Counted from the first letter of the stretch, positions 8,941-19,303 are shown. The stretch is DNA of 64,000 nt from Kordiimonas lipolytica (GCF_001550065.1 NZ_LRUB01000011.1:248001-312000); one strand, 5' to 3'. A program made the numbers and translations. The notes: a model not told the origin generated them from the sequence alone.

Positions 8941-10005
8941 ATGTCGAAGCAGAATGAAGAGATGACGCGGCCTGAAAAGAAATCTGAAGCCATCGAGATC
9001 AGGGTGCCTCATGAAACCAAGCAGCAGTTCATGGATGCCTGTAAGGCAGACGAGCGAACGGCAAGCGAGGTGCTAAGGTGTGCCATTGACGTTTATCTGG
9101 ATCGTGGCGGCTTCTCACGGGGGCGCAGGCATTGGCTGTATGGCGCGCTGTTCGCGTCCTGTATCGCAGCCGTAGGCGCAACCTATGTTGCAATTTCGTC
9201 CCTAGAGCAAAATGATCGCCTGACGGCGTCACATAGTGAATTACTCAAGGCAAACCAAGCCTTTAGCCGCATGATGGCTGCGGGGTGGGAGCAGGAAAAC
9301 CCGCTGTTACATCTCTATTTCGACAAAAGCGATACCAACGGTGACGAGCGTTTGACCCAAGATGAGTTTGTCAAAAGCATAGTAAGCCGAGGAACAGTTT
9401 CCGATGGTTTGGGCACGGAAGGCGAGACTGTGATGATGAAGGTTGGGGTCGGTGTCATTATCCCAACCGAAGATGCCCGAGCATTACATCGGGAAGGCTT
9501 GGCGCAAACTTGTTTCCAGGCGCTTGGTGAGATCGGCGACACACAACGCGCCCGGGAGTTCCTTGAGCTCGATACCAATGCAGACAACCAATTGACCCTG
9601 ACCGAACTTGGGCAAAGCAAACGCATTCCGGTACTTTATGAAATCCAGCGTGACTTCATGCTGAAAGATGCAGATGGCGATGGACTGCTGACCTATGACG
9701 AGACAAAGGAAGATGTTAGCGTGTGGCGAGGGAAGAACGCAACGCTGCAGAATGACACCACAAATACTGTATGGGGCGAGTTGCCAGAGGCTTGTAAGAA
9801 TCCGAACTCCACCAACCCGCAAGGGCGGCTCTTCATCAAGGCTGAAAAATTAAAACGCTTCATGATTGGGGAATTTCCGGGTGGCGCTATTGCACCCCAG
9901 CCGAAGCATTTCGACCGACTTGATCTGGATGGCAGCGGCTCACTTGATTTCGCCGAATTTGTCGCATGGTACAATCGCGGATTGGGGGATTTTATTGGCG
10001 ACTAA
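8941..10005 (+). CDS. Predicted membrane-tethered ribbon-helix-helix protein with four EF-hands
   Basis: I do not recognise this 354-residue protein as a named gene. Residues about 17-54 (AIEIRVPHETKQQFMDAC, then a TASEVLRCAIDVYL helix) look like a CopG/Arc-type ribbon-helix-helix DNA-binding unit. A basic stretch GRRH leads into one membrane helix (about 64-88). The remainder should be periplasmic and holds four EF-hand loops: 131-142, 211-222, 243-254 (DADGDGLLTYDE, the best) and 328-339 (DLDGSGSLDFAE). All four end in Glu at position 12. The layout suggests a one-component calcium-sensing regulator, but that is inference; DNA binding could be lost. A GGGGGAA ribosome binding site fits the ATG. 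Confidence 0.7.
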   Translation: MSKQNEEMTRPEKKSEAIEIRVPHETKQQFMDACKADERTASEVLRCAIDVYLDRGGFSRGRRHWLYGALFASCIAAVGATYVAISSLEQNDRLTASHSELLKANQAFSRMMAAGWEQENPLLHLYFDKSDTNGDERLTQDEFVKSIVSRGTVSDGLGTEGETVMMKVGVGVIIPTEDARALHREGLAQTCFQALGEIGDTQRAREFLELDTNADNQLTLTELGQSKRIPVLYEIQRDFMLKDADGDGLLTYDETKEDVSVWRGKNATLQNDTTNTVWGELPEACKNPNSTNPQGRLFIKAEKLKRFMIGEFPGGAIAPQPKHFDRLDLDGSGSLDFAEFVAWYNRGLGDFIGD

Positions 10006-10027
10006 CAAAAACGCTTCTCGATCGCCT

Positions 10028-10060
10028 CTTGCCCCAATAATTGCCTCATTTTGGGGCAAG
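10028..10060 (+). repeat. Perfect 10-bp inverted repeat
   Basis: CTTGCCCCAA (10028-10037) and TTGGGGCAAG (10051-10060) are exact reverse complements around a 13-base AT-rich loop. No T run follows, so a standard terminator is unlikely. It lies 23 bases after the EF-hand gene and just before the ribosome binding site of the next gene; an operator or mRNA hairpin is possible. Confidence 0.6.
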
Positions 10061-10088
10061 GTTGGCATTGTGGGAGGAACAGCGACAG

Positions 10089-10592
10089 ATGTACGAGCAC
10101 GATTGGCATTGGAAACGAGCGATTTTGGCGGGGTTTGTCGCTCCTCTTGGGTCTGCAACTGTTGTAGGCTTGTTCTACTGGCTGATCAGCAATCTGATTG
10201 TTTTGCTAGGCCAGACCGAACTTGAGCCTAGCAGTATAAACCTCATCGCTGGCTTCTTTCTGGAGGCTGAAACGCTATTCAGTATATCGCTAGGCGTCGG
10301 TGTTACTGGACTTGTTTTAATGATGGTATTGGGGGTGCCTCTAGGATACGGGATTTCTAAATTCCCTCGCTTTTCCAAGCCAGCCTATATTCTGGCTAGC
10401 TTTCTGGCATTCCTTGTCATGCTAATCGTGATTACAGATGGCGATGTTGCTGCAAAGGCCCTGTATGTTCGGGACGTGTACTTTCTTGGCTATTTTGCGA
10501 TGATCACACTTCTGAATGGCTGGATTGCCCATTTGATCGTGCATGGCAAACGAAAAAGACCGCCTGTCAGGGTCGAGACGGTCTTCGAATAA
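10089..10592 (+). CDS. Four-helix membrane protein of unknown function
   Basis: A 167-residue hydrophobic protein I do not recognise. Membrane segments appear at about 13-37, 52-87 (possibly long or kinked), 97-115 and 125-147, with a short basic C-terminus. ATG 10089 follows GGAGG by 11 bases; a TTG at 10041 is a less likely start because it lies inside the inverted repeat. The gene sits 83 bases after the EF-hand protein on the same strand and may be its partner. Confidence 0.6.
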   Translation: MYEHDWHWKRAILAGFVAPLGSATVVGLFYWLISNLIVLLGQTELEPSSINLIAGFFLEAETLFSISLGVGVTGLVLMMVLGVPLGYGISKFPRFSKPAYILASFLAFLVMLIVITDGDVAAKALYVRDVYFLGYFAMITLLNGWIAHLIVHGKRKRPPVRVETVFE

Positions 10593-10610
10593 TCCTATTA
10601 TAACAGTGCT

Positions 10611-11261
10611 TTAGGGCAGCGGGCTGATGATGCCTGTATCGCCCATGTCAGTGTCCTTGAAGGCCACCTTATTACCAGCGACCCTTACCTTGCCCTGTGC
10701 AATCAGCTTAACGGCAGCCGGGTACATCTTGTGCTCATAGGTCAGCGTCTTGGCGATCAGGCTTTCTTCGGTCTCATCCGCATCAATCGGGATAGCCGCC
10801 TGCATGATGATCGGGCCATTATCCATTTCCGGGCGCACATAATGGATGGTGCAACCAGCAAAGCGAACACCGTCTTCGAGCGCGCGGGCATGGGTGTGCA
10901 GCCCCTTGTAGGACGGCAGCAGGGACGGGTGGATATTGATCATGCGGTCGCGCCAGCGGTTGACGAAGCCGGATGTAAGAAGCCGCATAAAGCCTGCAAG
11001 GCAGACAAGTTCTACATTATGCTCGCTCAGGCAATCATGCAGGGCGTCTTCGAACGTCTCTTTGTCCTCATAAGCCTTGTGATCAATCGTTACCGCCTTG
11101 AGACCAGCCTGTTCGGCACGCTCCAGCCCGCGTACACCTGGGCGGTTTGAGATAACGACCATGATTTCCGCTGGGTAATCCGGGCCTGAGCAGGCGTCAA
11201 TCAACGCCTGCAGGTTCGTGCCGCTGCCAGAAATCATTACACCAAGACGTAGTTTAGCCAT
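10611..11261 (-). CDS. purN: Phosphoribosylglycinamide formyltransferase
   Basis: Third step of purine synthesis: transfers formyl from 10-formyltetrahydrofolate to GAR. The 216 residues include the start LRLGVMISGSGTNLQALIDA, the active-site block INIHPSLLPSYKGLHTHARA and the downstream HYVRPEMDNGPIIMQ. It begins three bases after purM, so the two form one transcript, the usual purMN order. Confidence 0.96.
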   Translation of the reverse strand: MAKLRLGVMISGSGTNLQALIDACSGPDYPAEIMVVISNRPGVRGLERAEQAGLKAVTIDHKAYEDKETFEDALHDCLSEHNVELVCLAGFMRLLTSGFVNRWRDRMINIHPSLLPSYKGLHTHARALEDGVRFAGCTIHYVRPEMDNGPIIMQAAIPIDADETEESLIAKTLTYEHKMYPAAVKLIAQGKVRVAGNKVAFKDTDMGDTGIISPLP

Positions 11262-11264
11262 GCC

Positions 11265-12377
11265 TTATCCTTCGCCTGTGATGGCGGACCAGTCAGCGTC
11301 TGCGCCCCAGGTGCCGGCTTTCCCGCTCACGCGGCATTTCGGCTTGCCGTCGCCTTTGGTGATGTGGCCGACGGTGTAGACCGTTTCACCATGCTCTTCC
11401 AGCAGGGCCTTCGCCGCGTCTGCGTGCTCTGCCGCCACAACAACAACCATGCCGATGCCGCAGTTGAAGGTGCGGGACATTTCAGATGCCTTGATGTTGC
11501 CTTGCTCGCGCAGCCAGTTAAACACGCCAGGCAGTTCCCATGTGCCGGTGTAGACTTCAGCCAGCGTGTCCCTTGGCATGACGCGTGGGATGTTCTCAAG
11601 GAAACCGCCGCCAGTAATGTGGGAGAAGGCCTTGGCGTAGCCGGCCTTCACAGCCGCGAGGCAGCTTTTGACATAAATCTTGGTTGGCGCCAGCAGTTCT
11701 TCGCCCAGCGTACCAGCGCCGAAGCCGGATGCGTCAGAATACTTGTGGCCTTTGTCTTCAACGATCCGGCGGATCAGGGAATAGCCGTTCGAATGTGTGC
11801 CGTTAGATGCCAGCCCCAAAAGCACGTCACCTTCGGCAACTGTGGAGCCATCCAGAAGGGTGCCCCGTTCCGCGGCGCCCACGCTGAAGCCTGCGAGGTC
11901 ATAGTCGCCGCCCTGGTACATACCCGGCATTTCAGCCGTTTCACCGCCGATGAGAGCGCAACCGGCCTGGCGGCAGCCTTCAGCAATGCCAGCCACCACG
12001 TCAGTCATCTGCGCGACATCAAGGTGTCCTGTTGCCATATAATCAAGGAACAGCAAGGGTTCAGCGCCCTGGACCACCAGATCGTTCACGCACATGGCGA
12101 CAAGGTCAATGCCCACTGTGTCATGAATGCCAGCGTCGATGGCAACCTTCAGCTTGGTGCCCACGCCGTCATTTGCGGCTACGAGGATCGGGTCATTGAA
12201 GCCTGCGGCCTTGAGGTCAAAAAGGCCGCCAAAGCCGCCCAGAGACGCGTCGGCGCCAGAACGGCGGGTGGAAGCCGCCAGTGGCTTGATGTTCTCAACA
12301 AGAGCCTCACCGGCGTCGATGTCCACGCCAGCCTGCTTATAGGTGTATGAATCGTTCTGGTCTTTTTGGGCGCTCAC
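11265..12377 (-). CDS. purM: Phosphoribosylformylglycinamidine cyclo-ligase
   Basis: AIR synthetase, fifth step of purine synthesis, ATP dependent. The 370-residue protein carries [19 protein letters not shown] at its start, the glycine-rich [17 protein letters not shown], and [11 protein letters not shown]. All are normal for the family. It starts with GTG at 12377. It leads the purMN pair. Confidence 0.96.
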   Translation of the reverse strand: MSAQKDQNDSYTYKQAGVDIDAGEALVENIKPLAASTRRSGADASLGGFGGLFDLKAAGFNDPILVAANDGVGTKLKVAIDAGIHDTVGIDLVAMCVNDLVVQGAEPLLFLDYMATGHLDVAQMTDVVAGIAEGCRQAGCALIGGETAEMPGMYQGGDYDLAGFSVGAAERGTLLDGSTVAEGDVLLGLASNGTHSNGYSLIRRIVEDKGHKYSDASGFGAGTLGEELLAPTKIYVKSCLAAVKAGYAKAFSHITGGGFLENIPRVMPRDTLAEVYTGTWELPGVFNWLREQGNIKASEMSRTFNCGIGMVVVVAAEHADAAKALLEEHGETVYTVGHITKGDGKPKCRVSGKAGTWGADADWSAITGEG

Positions 12378-12530
12378 GTTTCGTCTTCCAAGCGTTTCTG
12401 ACGCCTTGTTGCATGGGCGCCATTCTATGATTTCATCCAGCGGGTGGCCACAAATTGGGCTAATTTGATTGCAAGCCTAAGACCCTATGGCATTTGATTT
12501 CAAGCGCGTTATAGTGGCGCCGGATCAGTT

Positions 12531-13664
12531 ATGAAAGTATTTATGCGCAAGCTTTTGGGAAATAACCGTCTTTTCTGTATTTTTGCAGCATTGGCTGGCG
12601 TTTTCGCGGCAAGTGTTGCTGCATGGGCGCAGGAAAAGGAAGATCCGCTCGATCGCCTTTTCACCATTCAGGCGGTTAAAGTCGATGAAACGGCCAGTCG
12701 CGCAAGCGAAGCCCGGCGCGTGGCTCTCGCCAAGGCGGAACAGCTTGCGTATGAGAAACTGCTTGGGAAATTGACCCAGCCTGAAGGCCGCGACAAGCTG
12801 CCGACACTCAGCGCCCGGGAAATTCAGGCCATGATCAGCGGCATTGAGGTAGTGGAGGAGCAATCATCTTCCCGGCGCTATCTTGCCACGCTGGATGTGC
12901 GGTTTGAGCCCGGCCTGGTCAGCCAGTTTCTGGCCCAGTACAAGGTACCGCATGTGCTTGGCACAGGGCGCGGTATTCTTGTGGTGCATGCCCATAGCCG
13001 TGGATTAGAAGACCTTTTGTGGGAAGAGGACGCCACGCTTGCCGCTGCGCGGTCGCGGGTCGACTGGCTGAACCGCATCCGGCAATATGTTTTCCCGCGC
13101 GGAGAAATGAAGGAACGGGCCCGACTGACCTATGAAGAGGTCGCCCATTTGGAGCCGCGGGATGTGCTTGCACTTGCCCGCCTTTATGATGTGCGCTCTG
13201 CGCTCATCCTTTCCTCCCGCTGGCATATGGAGCCCGGTAGGGGCGGTGTGCTCGACTACCGCTTCCTCAACACCGACGGCAATATCGTTGGCGAGGGAAG
13301 CATTGTCAGCGCGGCAGGCGAAGAAAGTGCAATTGCCGCCATGTATGAGGCGGCACTGGATGAGATCGACAGCGCGTGGCGCGCGCAGTTGTTGGTCGAC
13401 ACCGGGCAGGGCGGTGTACTCGATGTGATGGTTTCATCAACTGAGCTTGGGGCATACAATCAAGTGATGTCCAGACTGTCCGACGTCAGCCTGGTGGGGG
13501 ATGTGGAACAGCTTGAAATCGGACTGCCGTTCAGCCGAGTACAGTTCCGCTATACCGGCCGGGAAGATCAGCTCGTGCTGGCTCTCAGGTACGCGGGCCT
13601 GGCGCTCAGCACCTATGGAGACTCTCAGCTGCTGGCCCTGAGAGGCGAAGAGGCAGACCAATAG
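12531..13664 (+). CDS. DUF2066 domain protein, exported
   Basis: A 377-residue protein with a signal peptide (basic MKVFMRKLLGNN, hydrophobic core, cleavage after AAWA). The mature part has the DUF2066 look: VDETASRASEARRVALAKAE followed by a stretch ending in RRYLATLDVRFEP. The function of the family is unknown; in proteobacteria it often stands next to perM and the DnaA-like gene hda/hdaA, as it does here. It is probably periplasmic or envelope associated. Confidence 0.8.
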   Translation: MKVFMRKLLGNNRLFCIFAALAGVFAASVAAWAQEKEDPLDRLFTIQAVKVDETASRASEARRVALAKAEQLAYEKLLGKLTQPEGRDKLPTLSAREIQAMISGIEVVEEQSSSRRYLATLDVRFEPGLVSQFLAQYKVPHVLGTGRGILVVHAHSRGLEDLLWEEDATLAAARSRVDWLNRIRQYVFPRGEMKERARLTYEEVAHLEPRDVLALARLYDVRSALILSSRWHMEPGRGGVLDYRFLNTDGNIVGEGSIVSAAGEESAIAAMYEAALDEIDSAWRAQLLVDTGQGGVLDVMVSSTELGAYNQVMSRLSDVSLVGDVEQLEIGLPFSRVQFRYTGREDQLVLALRYAGLALSTYGDSQLLALRGEEADQ

Positions 13665-13689
13665 GCCTGAATAAGACGAGGGGGACACA

Positions 13690-14760
13690 ATGAACAAATG
13701 GTTCTGGATCGGCTCAACAGCCGTTGTCGTGCTGTTTATCTATCTGACAAAAGGCGTCATGTTACCGTTCCTGGCCGGTCTGGCCGTGGCCTATTTCCTT
13801 GACCCGATCGCTGACCGACTGGAAGCCTTAAAGGTACCGCGCGGTGCGGCTGCGGGCCTTGTGATTGCCGTGTTCTTCCTTGTGATTGTCGGCGTTGTGC
13901 TGGCTTTCTGGCCGATCCTGCAGTCGCAGATTGCTGCCATTTCCAAAAGCCTGCCACAAACGCTGGCGGGCCTCAGGCCATGGCTAAACGATGTATTGCA
14001 GACGCTCAGCGACAGGTTCGGACAGGATGTTGCTGGCGATGTAGATAGTATGTTGGCCTCCTTCAGCGATGAGTTGCTCGCGCGTGTCAAGGACGGCGCG
14101 GGCAGTATTCTGAAAAGCGGACTGGCGGTGTTCAACATCCTGTCCCTGATGCTGATTTCTCCCGTCGTCGCATTCTATCTGCTTAGGGACTGGGACTTGC
14201 TGGTTGCTAAGGTGGATAGCTGGCTGCCGCCTTCCGGCAGTGAAGTGGTGCGTGCTTTGGCCACGAATGTTGATACTGTTCTGGCCGGTTTCGTGCGTGG
14301 ACAACTGATGGTCAGCACAATCATGGGTATTCTGTATGCCATTGGCTGGTCTGCCGTCGGGCTGGATTTTGCAATTCTCCTTGGCGTTCTAGCGGGCGTT
14401 ATGTCCATTGTGCCGTTCGTGGGCGCTTTGTTCGCAGCGGCGGTTGCAGTTGCAATGGGTGTCGGGCAGTGGGGCATGGACCCTGTGCAGCTGGCCCTGG
14501 TGGCCAGTGTGTTCCTGGTGGTTCAGGTCATTGAAGGCTCGTTCCTCACACCGAAGCTGATCGGGGACCGTGTTGGCCTGCACCCTGTGTGGGTTCTGTT
14601 TGCGGTGTTCGCGGGCGGTGAAGTGATGGGTTTTGTGGGCGTTCTGATCGCCGTCCCGGCAGCCGCCGCAATAGCGGTGCTGGTACGGTACTGGATCGAC
14701 GTATATTTGGAGCACCACGGGATAGCAGAGGCCATCGCGCCTGTCAGCGCAAAAGAATAA
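13690..14760 (+). CDS. AI-2E family transporter / PerM-like permease
   Basis: Inner-membrane protein of 356 residues in the AI-2 exporter superfamily (PerM, TqsA, YdiK). The N-terminus has two membrane helices with LPFLAGLAVAYFLDPIADRL, a soluble helical hairpin follows, and the C-half has several helices with the family-like GDRVGLHPVWVLFAVFAGGE. GAGGGGGACA gives a good ribosome binding site. It lies 25 bases after the DUF2066 gene and 33 before hdaA. Substrate unknown. Confidence 0.85.
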   Translation: MNKWFWIGSTAVVVLFIYLTKGVMLPFLAGLAVAYFLDPIADRLEALKVPRGAAAGLVIAVFFLVIVGVVLAFWPILQSQIAAISKSLPQTLAGLRPWLNDVLQTLSDRFGQDVAGDVDSMLASFSDELLARVKDGAGSILKSGLAVFNILSLMLISPVVAFYLLRDWDLLVAKVDSWLPPSGSEVVRALATNVDTVLAGFVRGQLMVSTIMGILYAIGWSAVGLDFAILLGVLAGVMSIVPFVGALFAAAVAVAMGVGQWGMDPVQLALVASVFLVVQVIEGSFLTPKLIGDRVGLHPVWVLFAVFAGGEVMGFVGVLIAVPAAAAIAVLVRYWIDVYLEHHGIAEAIAPVSAKE

Positions 14761-14793
14761 GCCCGGAAGAGTGATGAGTTTTGAGGATTTGGA

Positions 14794-15459
14794 ATGGTAA
14801 AACAGGCAAAACAAATACCGCTTGAGCTACCGCACAAGCCCAGCTTTGAAATGGCGGATTTTATCGTGTCTGCGTCAAATGAAGCTGCTTTTGCCATGAT
14901 CGACGGCTGGCCAGATTGGCCGCATCATGCCATTGCGCTTGTGGGGCCTGCGGCTAGTGGCAAGACCCATCTTGCCAAAGCTTGGGCGAAGCGCGCTGAG
15001 GCGTTAGAGGTCAATGCCGCGGATGAAGTGGGCACTATCCCACCCGGCAGCAATGTTTTAGTGGACGGCGCAGACGCGCCGGACCGCAAGGATGAAACCC
15101 TGTTTCACCTATTCAACTGGGCCAAGGAAACGGGCGGATATCTGTTGCTGACGGGCCGGGCGGCGCCGAATTTATGGGATGTATCCTTGCCGGACCTACG
15201 GTCCCGCCTGGCGACAATGCCGGTTGCGGAAATCAGGGAGCCAGACGACCATCTGCTGATGGTCCTTTTGGTAAAGCTGTTTTCTGACAGGCAGTTACAG
15301 GTTGATCTTGCAGTGGTTGATTATATTATCAGGCGGATTGAGCGGTCCTTTACCGCAGCAAAGGATCTGGTGGACGCAATCGACCGGAATGCACTCGCCG
15401 ATAAGCGGAAAATCAGCAAGGCATTGGCTAAAACTTGCCTCGAGGCACTATCGGACTGA
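14794..15459 (+). CDS. hdaA: DnaA-related regulatory inactivator HdaA
   Basis: Hda-type AAA+ protein that works with the sliding clamp to drive ATP hydrolysis on DnaA and so limits re-initiation of replication. The 221 residues start [21 protein letters not shown], which includes the clamp-binding-like QIPLEL. The P-loop is GPAASGKTH at 51-59. The Walker B region VLVDGADA is degenerate, as in the family. The DnaA DNA-binding domain IV is absent, which separates it from DnaA itself. Its position before ppk is common in alphaproteobacteria. Confidence 0.88.
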   Translation: MVKQAKQIPLELPHKPSFEMADFIVSASNEAAFAMIDGWPDWPHHAIALVGPAASGKTHLAKAWAKRAEALEVNAADEVGTIPPGSNVLVDGADAPDRKDETLFHLFNWAKETGGYLLLTGRAAPNLWDVSLPDLRSRLATMPVAEIREPDDHLLMVLLVKLFSDRQLQVDLAVVDYIIRRIERSFTAAKDLVDAIDRNALADKRKISKALAKTCLEALSD

Positions 15460-15523
15460 TAATTGTAACATTCATGGGCTACCGGGGCCTTTTAACAGTA
15501 TCCGGGTAGGAGCGTACGACAGC

Positions 15524-17746
15524 ATGGCTGACGGAGACCAGAAAGCAACAGGGCAAACAGGCAATGCCGCAGCTAAGGCTCTGCCTTCGCGCGACGATAT
15601 TTTGAGCCATATCAAAAGCTTGCCGGGCAGTGAAAAGTACCTGAACAGAGAGCTTAGCTGGCTTCAGTTCAACATGCGTGTGCTTGAGGAAGCCGAAAAC
15701 CTGCGCCATCCGCTTCTTGAACGCCTGCGGTTTCTTTCGATATCCGGGAACAACCTCGACGAATTCTATATGGTGCGTGTTGCTGGGCTCAGGGGCCAGT
15801 GCGACATGAAGCTGGATGTGATGTCGGATGACCAGAAGTCACCGTTACAGCAACTGCAGCAGGTGAATGACCTGGCCGAGACCCTTATGGCAAAACAACA
15901 GGAGGTTTGGGCCAGCCTTAACAGCGAGTTGCGCAAGAATAGAATCATCGTGCTGGAAAAGGACGAGGTTTCTGAAGAGGAGCGGACCTGGATCGAGGGC
16001 TATTTCCTTGAAAACGTGATGCCGGTTCTCACACCAATCGCCGTGGACCCGGCGCATCCGTTTCCTTTCATCCAGAACCTGGGCTTTACCATGGCGCTGT
16101 CACTTGTCCGCAAACGCGACAACAAGGAAATGGTGGCGCTTCTGCCGGTGCCACATCATGTGGAGCGCTTTGTCCGTCTGCCAAATGATGCAAGTGGGGA
16201 AGTACGCTTCATCGCGCTTGAGCGCATGCTTGAACTGTTCCTGGATCAGCTGTTTCCGGGATACCGGGTGGATGGTTGCGGCGTGTTCCGGATCATCCGC
16301 GACAGCGATATCGAGATTGAAGAAGAGGCCGAAGACCTCGTTCGCGTATTCGAAAGCGCCCTCAAGCGCAGGCGCAGGGGTAAGGTGATCCGGCTGAAGA
16401 TGGACAGCGCGATGCCGGAATCACTCAGGAACCTGGTGATCAGTCGGCTGGATGCAGATGAGGAAACGGTCGTTATCGTTGACGGTATCCTGGGGATTGA
16501 TGAAACGGGTGAACTGATTGTTGATGATTTTCCCGACCTAAAGTTTGTGCCTTACAATCCACGCTATCCGGAACGGGTGCGCGATTTTGGCGGCGATATT
16601 TTCAAGGCTATTGCAACGAAAGACTTTGTGGTTCATCACCCATATGAATCTTTTGAAGTTGTGCACCATTTCCTCTTGCAGGCGGCGCGGGACCCAGATG
16701 TTGTCGCGATCAAGCAGACTCTCTACCGCGCAGGGTCGCAGTCCCAGATCATCAAGGCGCTGGTTGAAGCGGCTGAGGCTGGCAAGTCTGTGACTGCGGT
16801 TGTGGAATTGAAGGCCCGGTTTGACGAAGAGCAGAACATCAAATGGGCGCGTGACCTTGAACGGGCAGGCGTGCATGTTGTGTTCGGCTTTATCGATCTG
16901 AAGACCCACGCCAAGGTTTCTATGGCCGTGCGCCGAGAAGGTGGCAAACTCAAGAGCTATATGCACTTTGGTACAGGAAACTACCATCCTGTTACCGCGC
17001 GCTTCTATACGGACCTGTCGTTCTTCACGGCTGATCCCGCTCTAGCCCGCGACACGAACAAGATGTTCAACTATCTCACCGGTTATGTTGAGCCGGAGGG
17101 TATGGAAAAGCTGGTCATGTCGCCCTTCATGATGCGTGATCATCTGATCAAGTTGATCGACAATGAGATTGAGATTGCCCGCAACGGTGGACCGGGCGCC
17201 GTGTGGGTTAAGCTGAATTCACTTCTGGACCCTAAGATCATCGACAAACTTTATGAGGCGTCGATGAACGGCGTGCAGGTTGATCTTGTCGTGCGCGGCA
17301 TCTGTACGCTGCGTCCTGGTATTCCGGGGCTAAGCGAAAATATTCGGGTTCGCTCGATCGTTGGGCGGTTCCTTGAACACGCACGGATCAGCTGTTTCGG
17401 GAATGGCCATGGCCTGCCATCTCGCCAAGCAAAGGTTTACATTTCCAGTGCAGACTGGATGCCCCGGAACTTCGACCGCCGCGTCGAGAGCCTTGTGCCA
17501 ATCGAGAACCCCACGGTTCACGACCAGATCATGGGGCAGGTGATGGCGTCCAACTTCAAGGATAATACACAGTCCTGGTCCATGGCACCGGATGGCTCTT
17601 TCACGCGCAACCAGCCCCGTGAAGGAGAAAAGGAATTTATCGCCCACCACTATTTCATGACCAACTCGTCCCTGTCCGGGAGAGGCAAGGCACTGGGCGG
17701 TGACAAGAAGATCACGCCTGTGATTGATTACAGTATCGAGGACTGA
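15524..17746 (+). CDS. ppk1: Polyphosphate kinase 1
   Basis: Makes long-chain polyphosphate from ATP. The 740-residue protein has the N-terminal start [20 protein letters not shown], the phospho-accepting region [11 protein letters not shown], the [20 protein letters not shown] helix, and the second histidine block [21 protein letters not shown] start it at ATG 15524, which gives [11 protein letters not shown]; an open frame runs further upstream but lies inside hdaA. The phosphatase gene follows after five bases. Confidence 0.96.
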   Translation: MADGDQKATGQTGNAAAKALPSRDDILSHIKSLPGSEKYLNRELSWLQFNMRVLEEAENLRHPLLERLRFLSISGNNLDEFYMVRVAGLRGQCDMKLDVMSDDQKSPLQQLQQVNDLAETLMAKQQEVWASLNSELRKNRIIVLEKDEVSEEERTWIEGYFLENVMPVLTPIAVDPAHPFPFIQNLGFTMALSLVRKRDNKEMVALLPVPHHVERFVRLPNDASGEVRFIALERMLELFLDQLFPGYRVDGCGVFRIIRDSDIEIEEEAEDLVRVFESALKRRRRGKVIRLKMDSAMPESLRNLVISRLDADEETVVIVDGILGIDETGELIVDDFPDLKFVPYNPRYPERVRDFGGDIFKAIATKDFVVHHPYESFEVVHHFLLQAARDPDVVAIKQTLYRAGSQSQIIKALVEAAEAGKSVTAVVELKARFDEEQNIKWARDLERAGVHVVFGFIDLKTHAKVSMAVRREGGKLKSYMHFGTGNYHPVTARFYTDLSFFTADPALARDTNKMFNYLTGYVEPEGMEKLVMSPFMMRDHLIKLIDNEIEIARNGGPGAVWVKLNSLLDPKIIDKLYEASMNGVQVDLVVRGICTLRPGIPGLSENIRVRSIVGRFLEHARISCFGNGHGLPSRQAKVYISSADWMPRNFDRRVESLVPIENPTVHDQIMGQVMASNFKDNTQSWSMAPDGSFTRNQPREGEKEFIAHHYFMTNSSLSGRGKALGGDKKITPVIDYSIED

Positions 17747-17751
17747 CCCAT

Positions 17752-19260
17752 ATGTTTGAAGCGGCGGCCCGGGCCGATGACTATATCGCAGTAATTGACA
17801 TTGGCTCCAACTCTGTCCGGTTGGTGGTGTTTTCGGGCCTTAAGCGGGTCCCGGATGTCATCTTCAACGAGAAGGTCATGTGCGGCCTGGGTGCTGAGAT
17901 CGGCACCACAGGCAAAATGGGCAAGGATGCCATGGATAGCGCGGTGTCGACCCTGAAACGGTTTAGGGCCCTGTGCGAACAGATGCAGGTTAAACGCATC
18001 GAAGTGCTGGCAACGGCTGCTGTGCGGGACGCAAGAAACCGCAAGGCGTTTATCAACCGGGTGCGCAAGGAATGCGGCATCGAGATAGAGACCATTGACG
18101 GCCTTGAAGAAGCCAGGCTGGCCGCACACGGTGTTATTTCCGCCGAACCGCACGCAACCGGTATCATGGGTGACCTTGGCGGCGGTTCGCTGGAGCTGGC
18201 GCGCATTGAAGACGGGCAAGTGTTCGAGACCATCAGCCTGCCGATCGGCCCATTGCGGCTGCAAAGCATGTTCGGGGATAATCGGCGCAAAATCCGGAAA
18301 TACTTGCAGGGACTGTTCGAAGACATTCCCTGGCTATCTGAATGCCGAGGCCAGAACCTCTATCTTGTTGGCGGTGCATGGCGGAACATCGCGAAACTTA
18401 TGATGCGCGAAAAATCCAACCCATTGCCGATTTTGCAGGGATACCGGAACACGCGGTCTGAGTTCACCAATTATTGCAAGCGGATCAGCCGCCTGTTGCC
18501 GGATGACATACCCTTTGCAACGATGCTGACCAGCCGCCGACGCGCGGTTATGCCAACGGCGGCCATCATCATGATGGAAGTGATGGCCATCATGCGGGCC
18601 AAGCTTGCCGTTGTTTCGACTTATGGGATCAGGGAAGGCCTCATCTATGACCTGATACGTGAAGACGAGCGGGGTATGGATCCGTTCCTGTTTACCTGCC
18701 ATGTTTTGGCGGCTGAACGCTCCCGGTTCGCAGAACATAGCGGCCTCCTTTATGATTGGACCCGCCCGCTGTTCTGGCACAAGGTGCCGGACCCTGCGCT
18801 CAGGGAGAAATTGCATCGTGCGATCTGCCTTCTGAGCGACATCGCCTGGCGCGGGCACCCGGACTTCCGAGCCGAGAAGGCAGTAGAATCGGTGCTGCAC
18901 GGTCATTTTATTGGGGTGTCGCACAGGGACCGGGCCTATCTGGCAGTGGCCATGAACCAGGCTTATGGTGCGTCAGTCGACCTCGGTCATGTAGCGCATA
19001 TTCTGCCGCTGCTGAAGATCAACGAAATCCTTGAGGCCCGAATGATGGGGGCTGCACTGCGGCTCGCTCAGCGGCTGTCGGGCGGCACAGCAGACCCGCT
19101 TCTACACAGCAGGCTTAGGGTGTCGAAAACCAAGGTCTATCTGGGCGTACCGAAAACCTACAAGGATATTGCCAACGAAGTTGTTCTGAAACGCCTGACC
19201 CAGCTTGGGCAGCTTATGGGCCGCCGGGCCGTCATCGAATTCCCTAAAGACTTGAGCTAA
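17752..19260 (+). CDS. ppx: Exopolyphosphatase / Ppx-GppA phosphatase
   Basis: Releases phosphate from polyphosphate ends or from pppGpp. The 502 residues begin with the ASKHA phosphate-1 motif AVIDIGSNSVRLVV, and phosphate-2 is GDLGGGSLEL. The C-terminal half is the helical HD-like domain found in long Ppx proteins. The five-base gap to ppk indicates one operon for synthesis and breakdown. Ppx and GppA activity cannot be separated from sequence alone. Confidence 0.93.
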   Translation: MFEAAARADDYIAVIDIGSNSVRLVVFSGLKRVPDVIFNEKVMCGLGAEIGTTGKMGKDAMDSAVSTLKRFRALCEQMQVKRIEVLATAAVRDARNRKAFINRVRKECGIEIETIDGLEEARLAAHGVISAEPHATGIMGDLGGGSLELARIEDGQVFETISLPIGPLRLQSMFGDNRRKIRKYLQGLFEDIPWLSECRGQNLYLVGGAWRNIAKLMMREKSNPLPILQGYRNTRSEFTNYCKRISRLLPDDIPFATMLTSRRRAVMPTAAIIMMEVMAIMRAKLAVVSTYGIREGLIYDLIREDERGMDPFLFTCHVLAAERSRFAEHSGLLYDWTRPLFWHKVPDPALREKLHRAICLLSDIAWRGHPDFRAEKAVESVLHGHFIGVSHRDRAYLAVAMNQAYGASVDLGHVAHILPLLKINEILEARMMGAALRLAQRLSGGTADPLLHSRLRVSKTKVYLGVPKTYKDIANEVVLKRLTQLGQLMGRRAVIEFPKDLS

Positions 19261-19303
19261 CTTCGAGCTGTTCGTATCCGAATTCAGTTGCGCTCCCATC
19301 AAG

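Noticed and set aside
11364..12350. 328-codon plus-strand frame inside purM
   Set aside because: Antisense shadow of a well-conserved gene; no ribosome binding site and no known domain.
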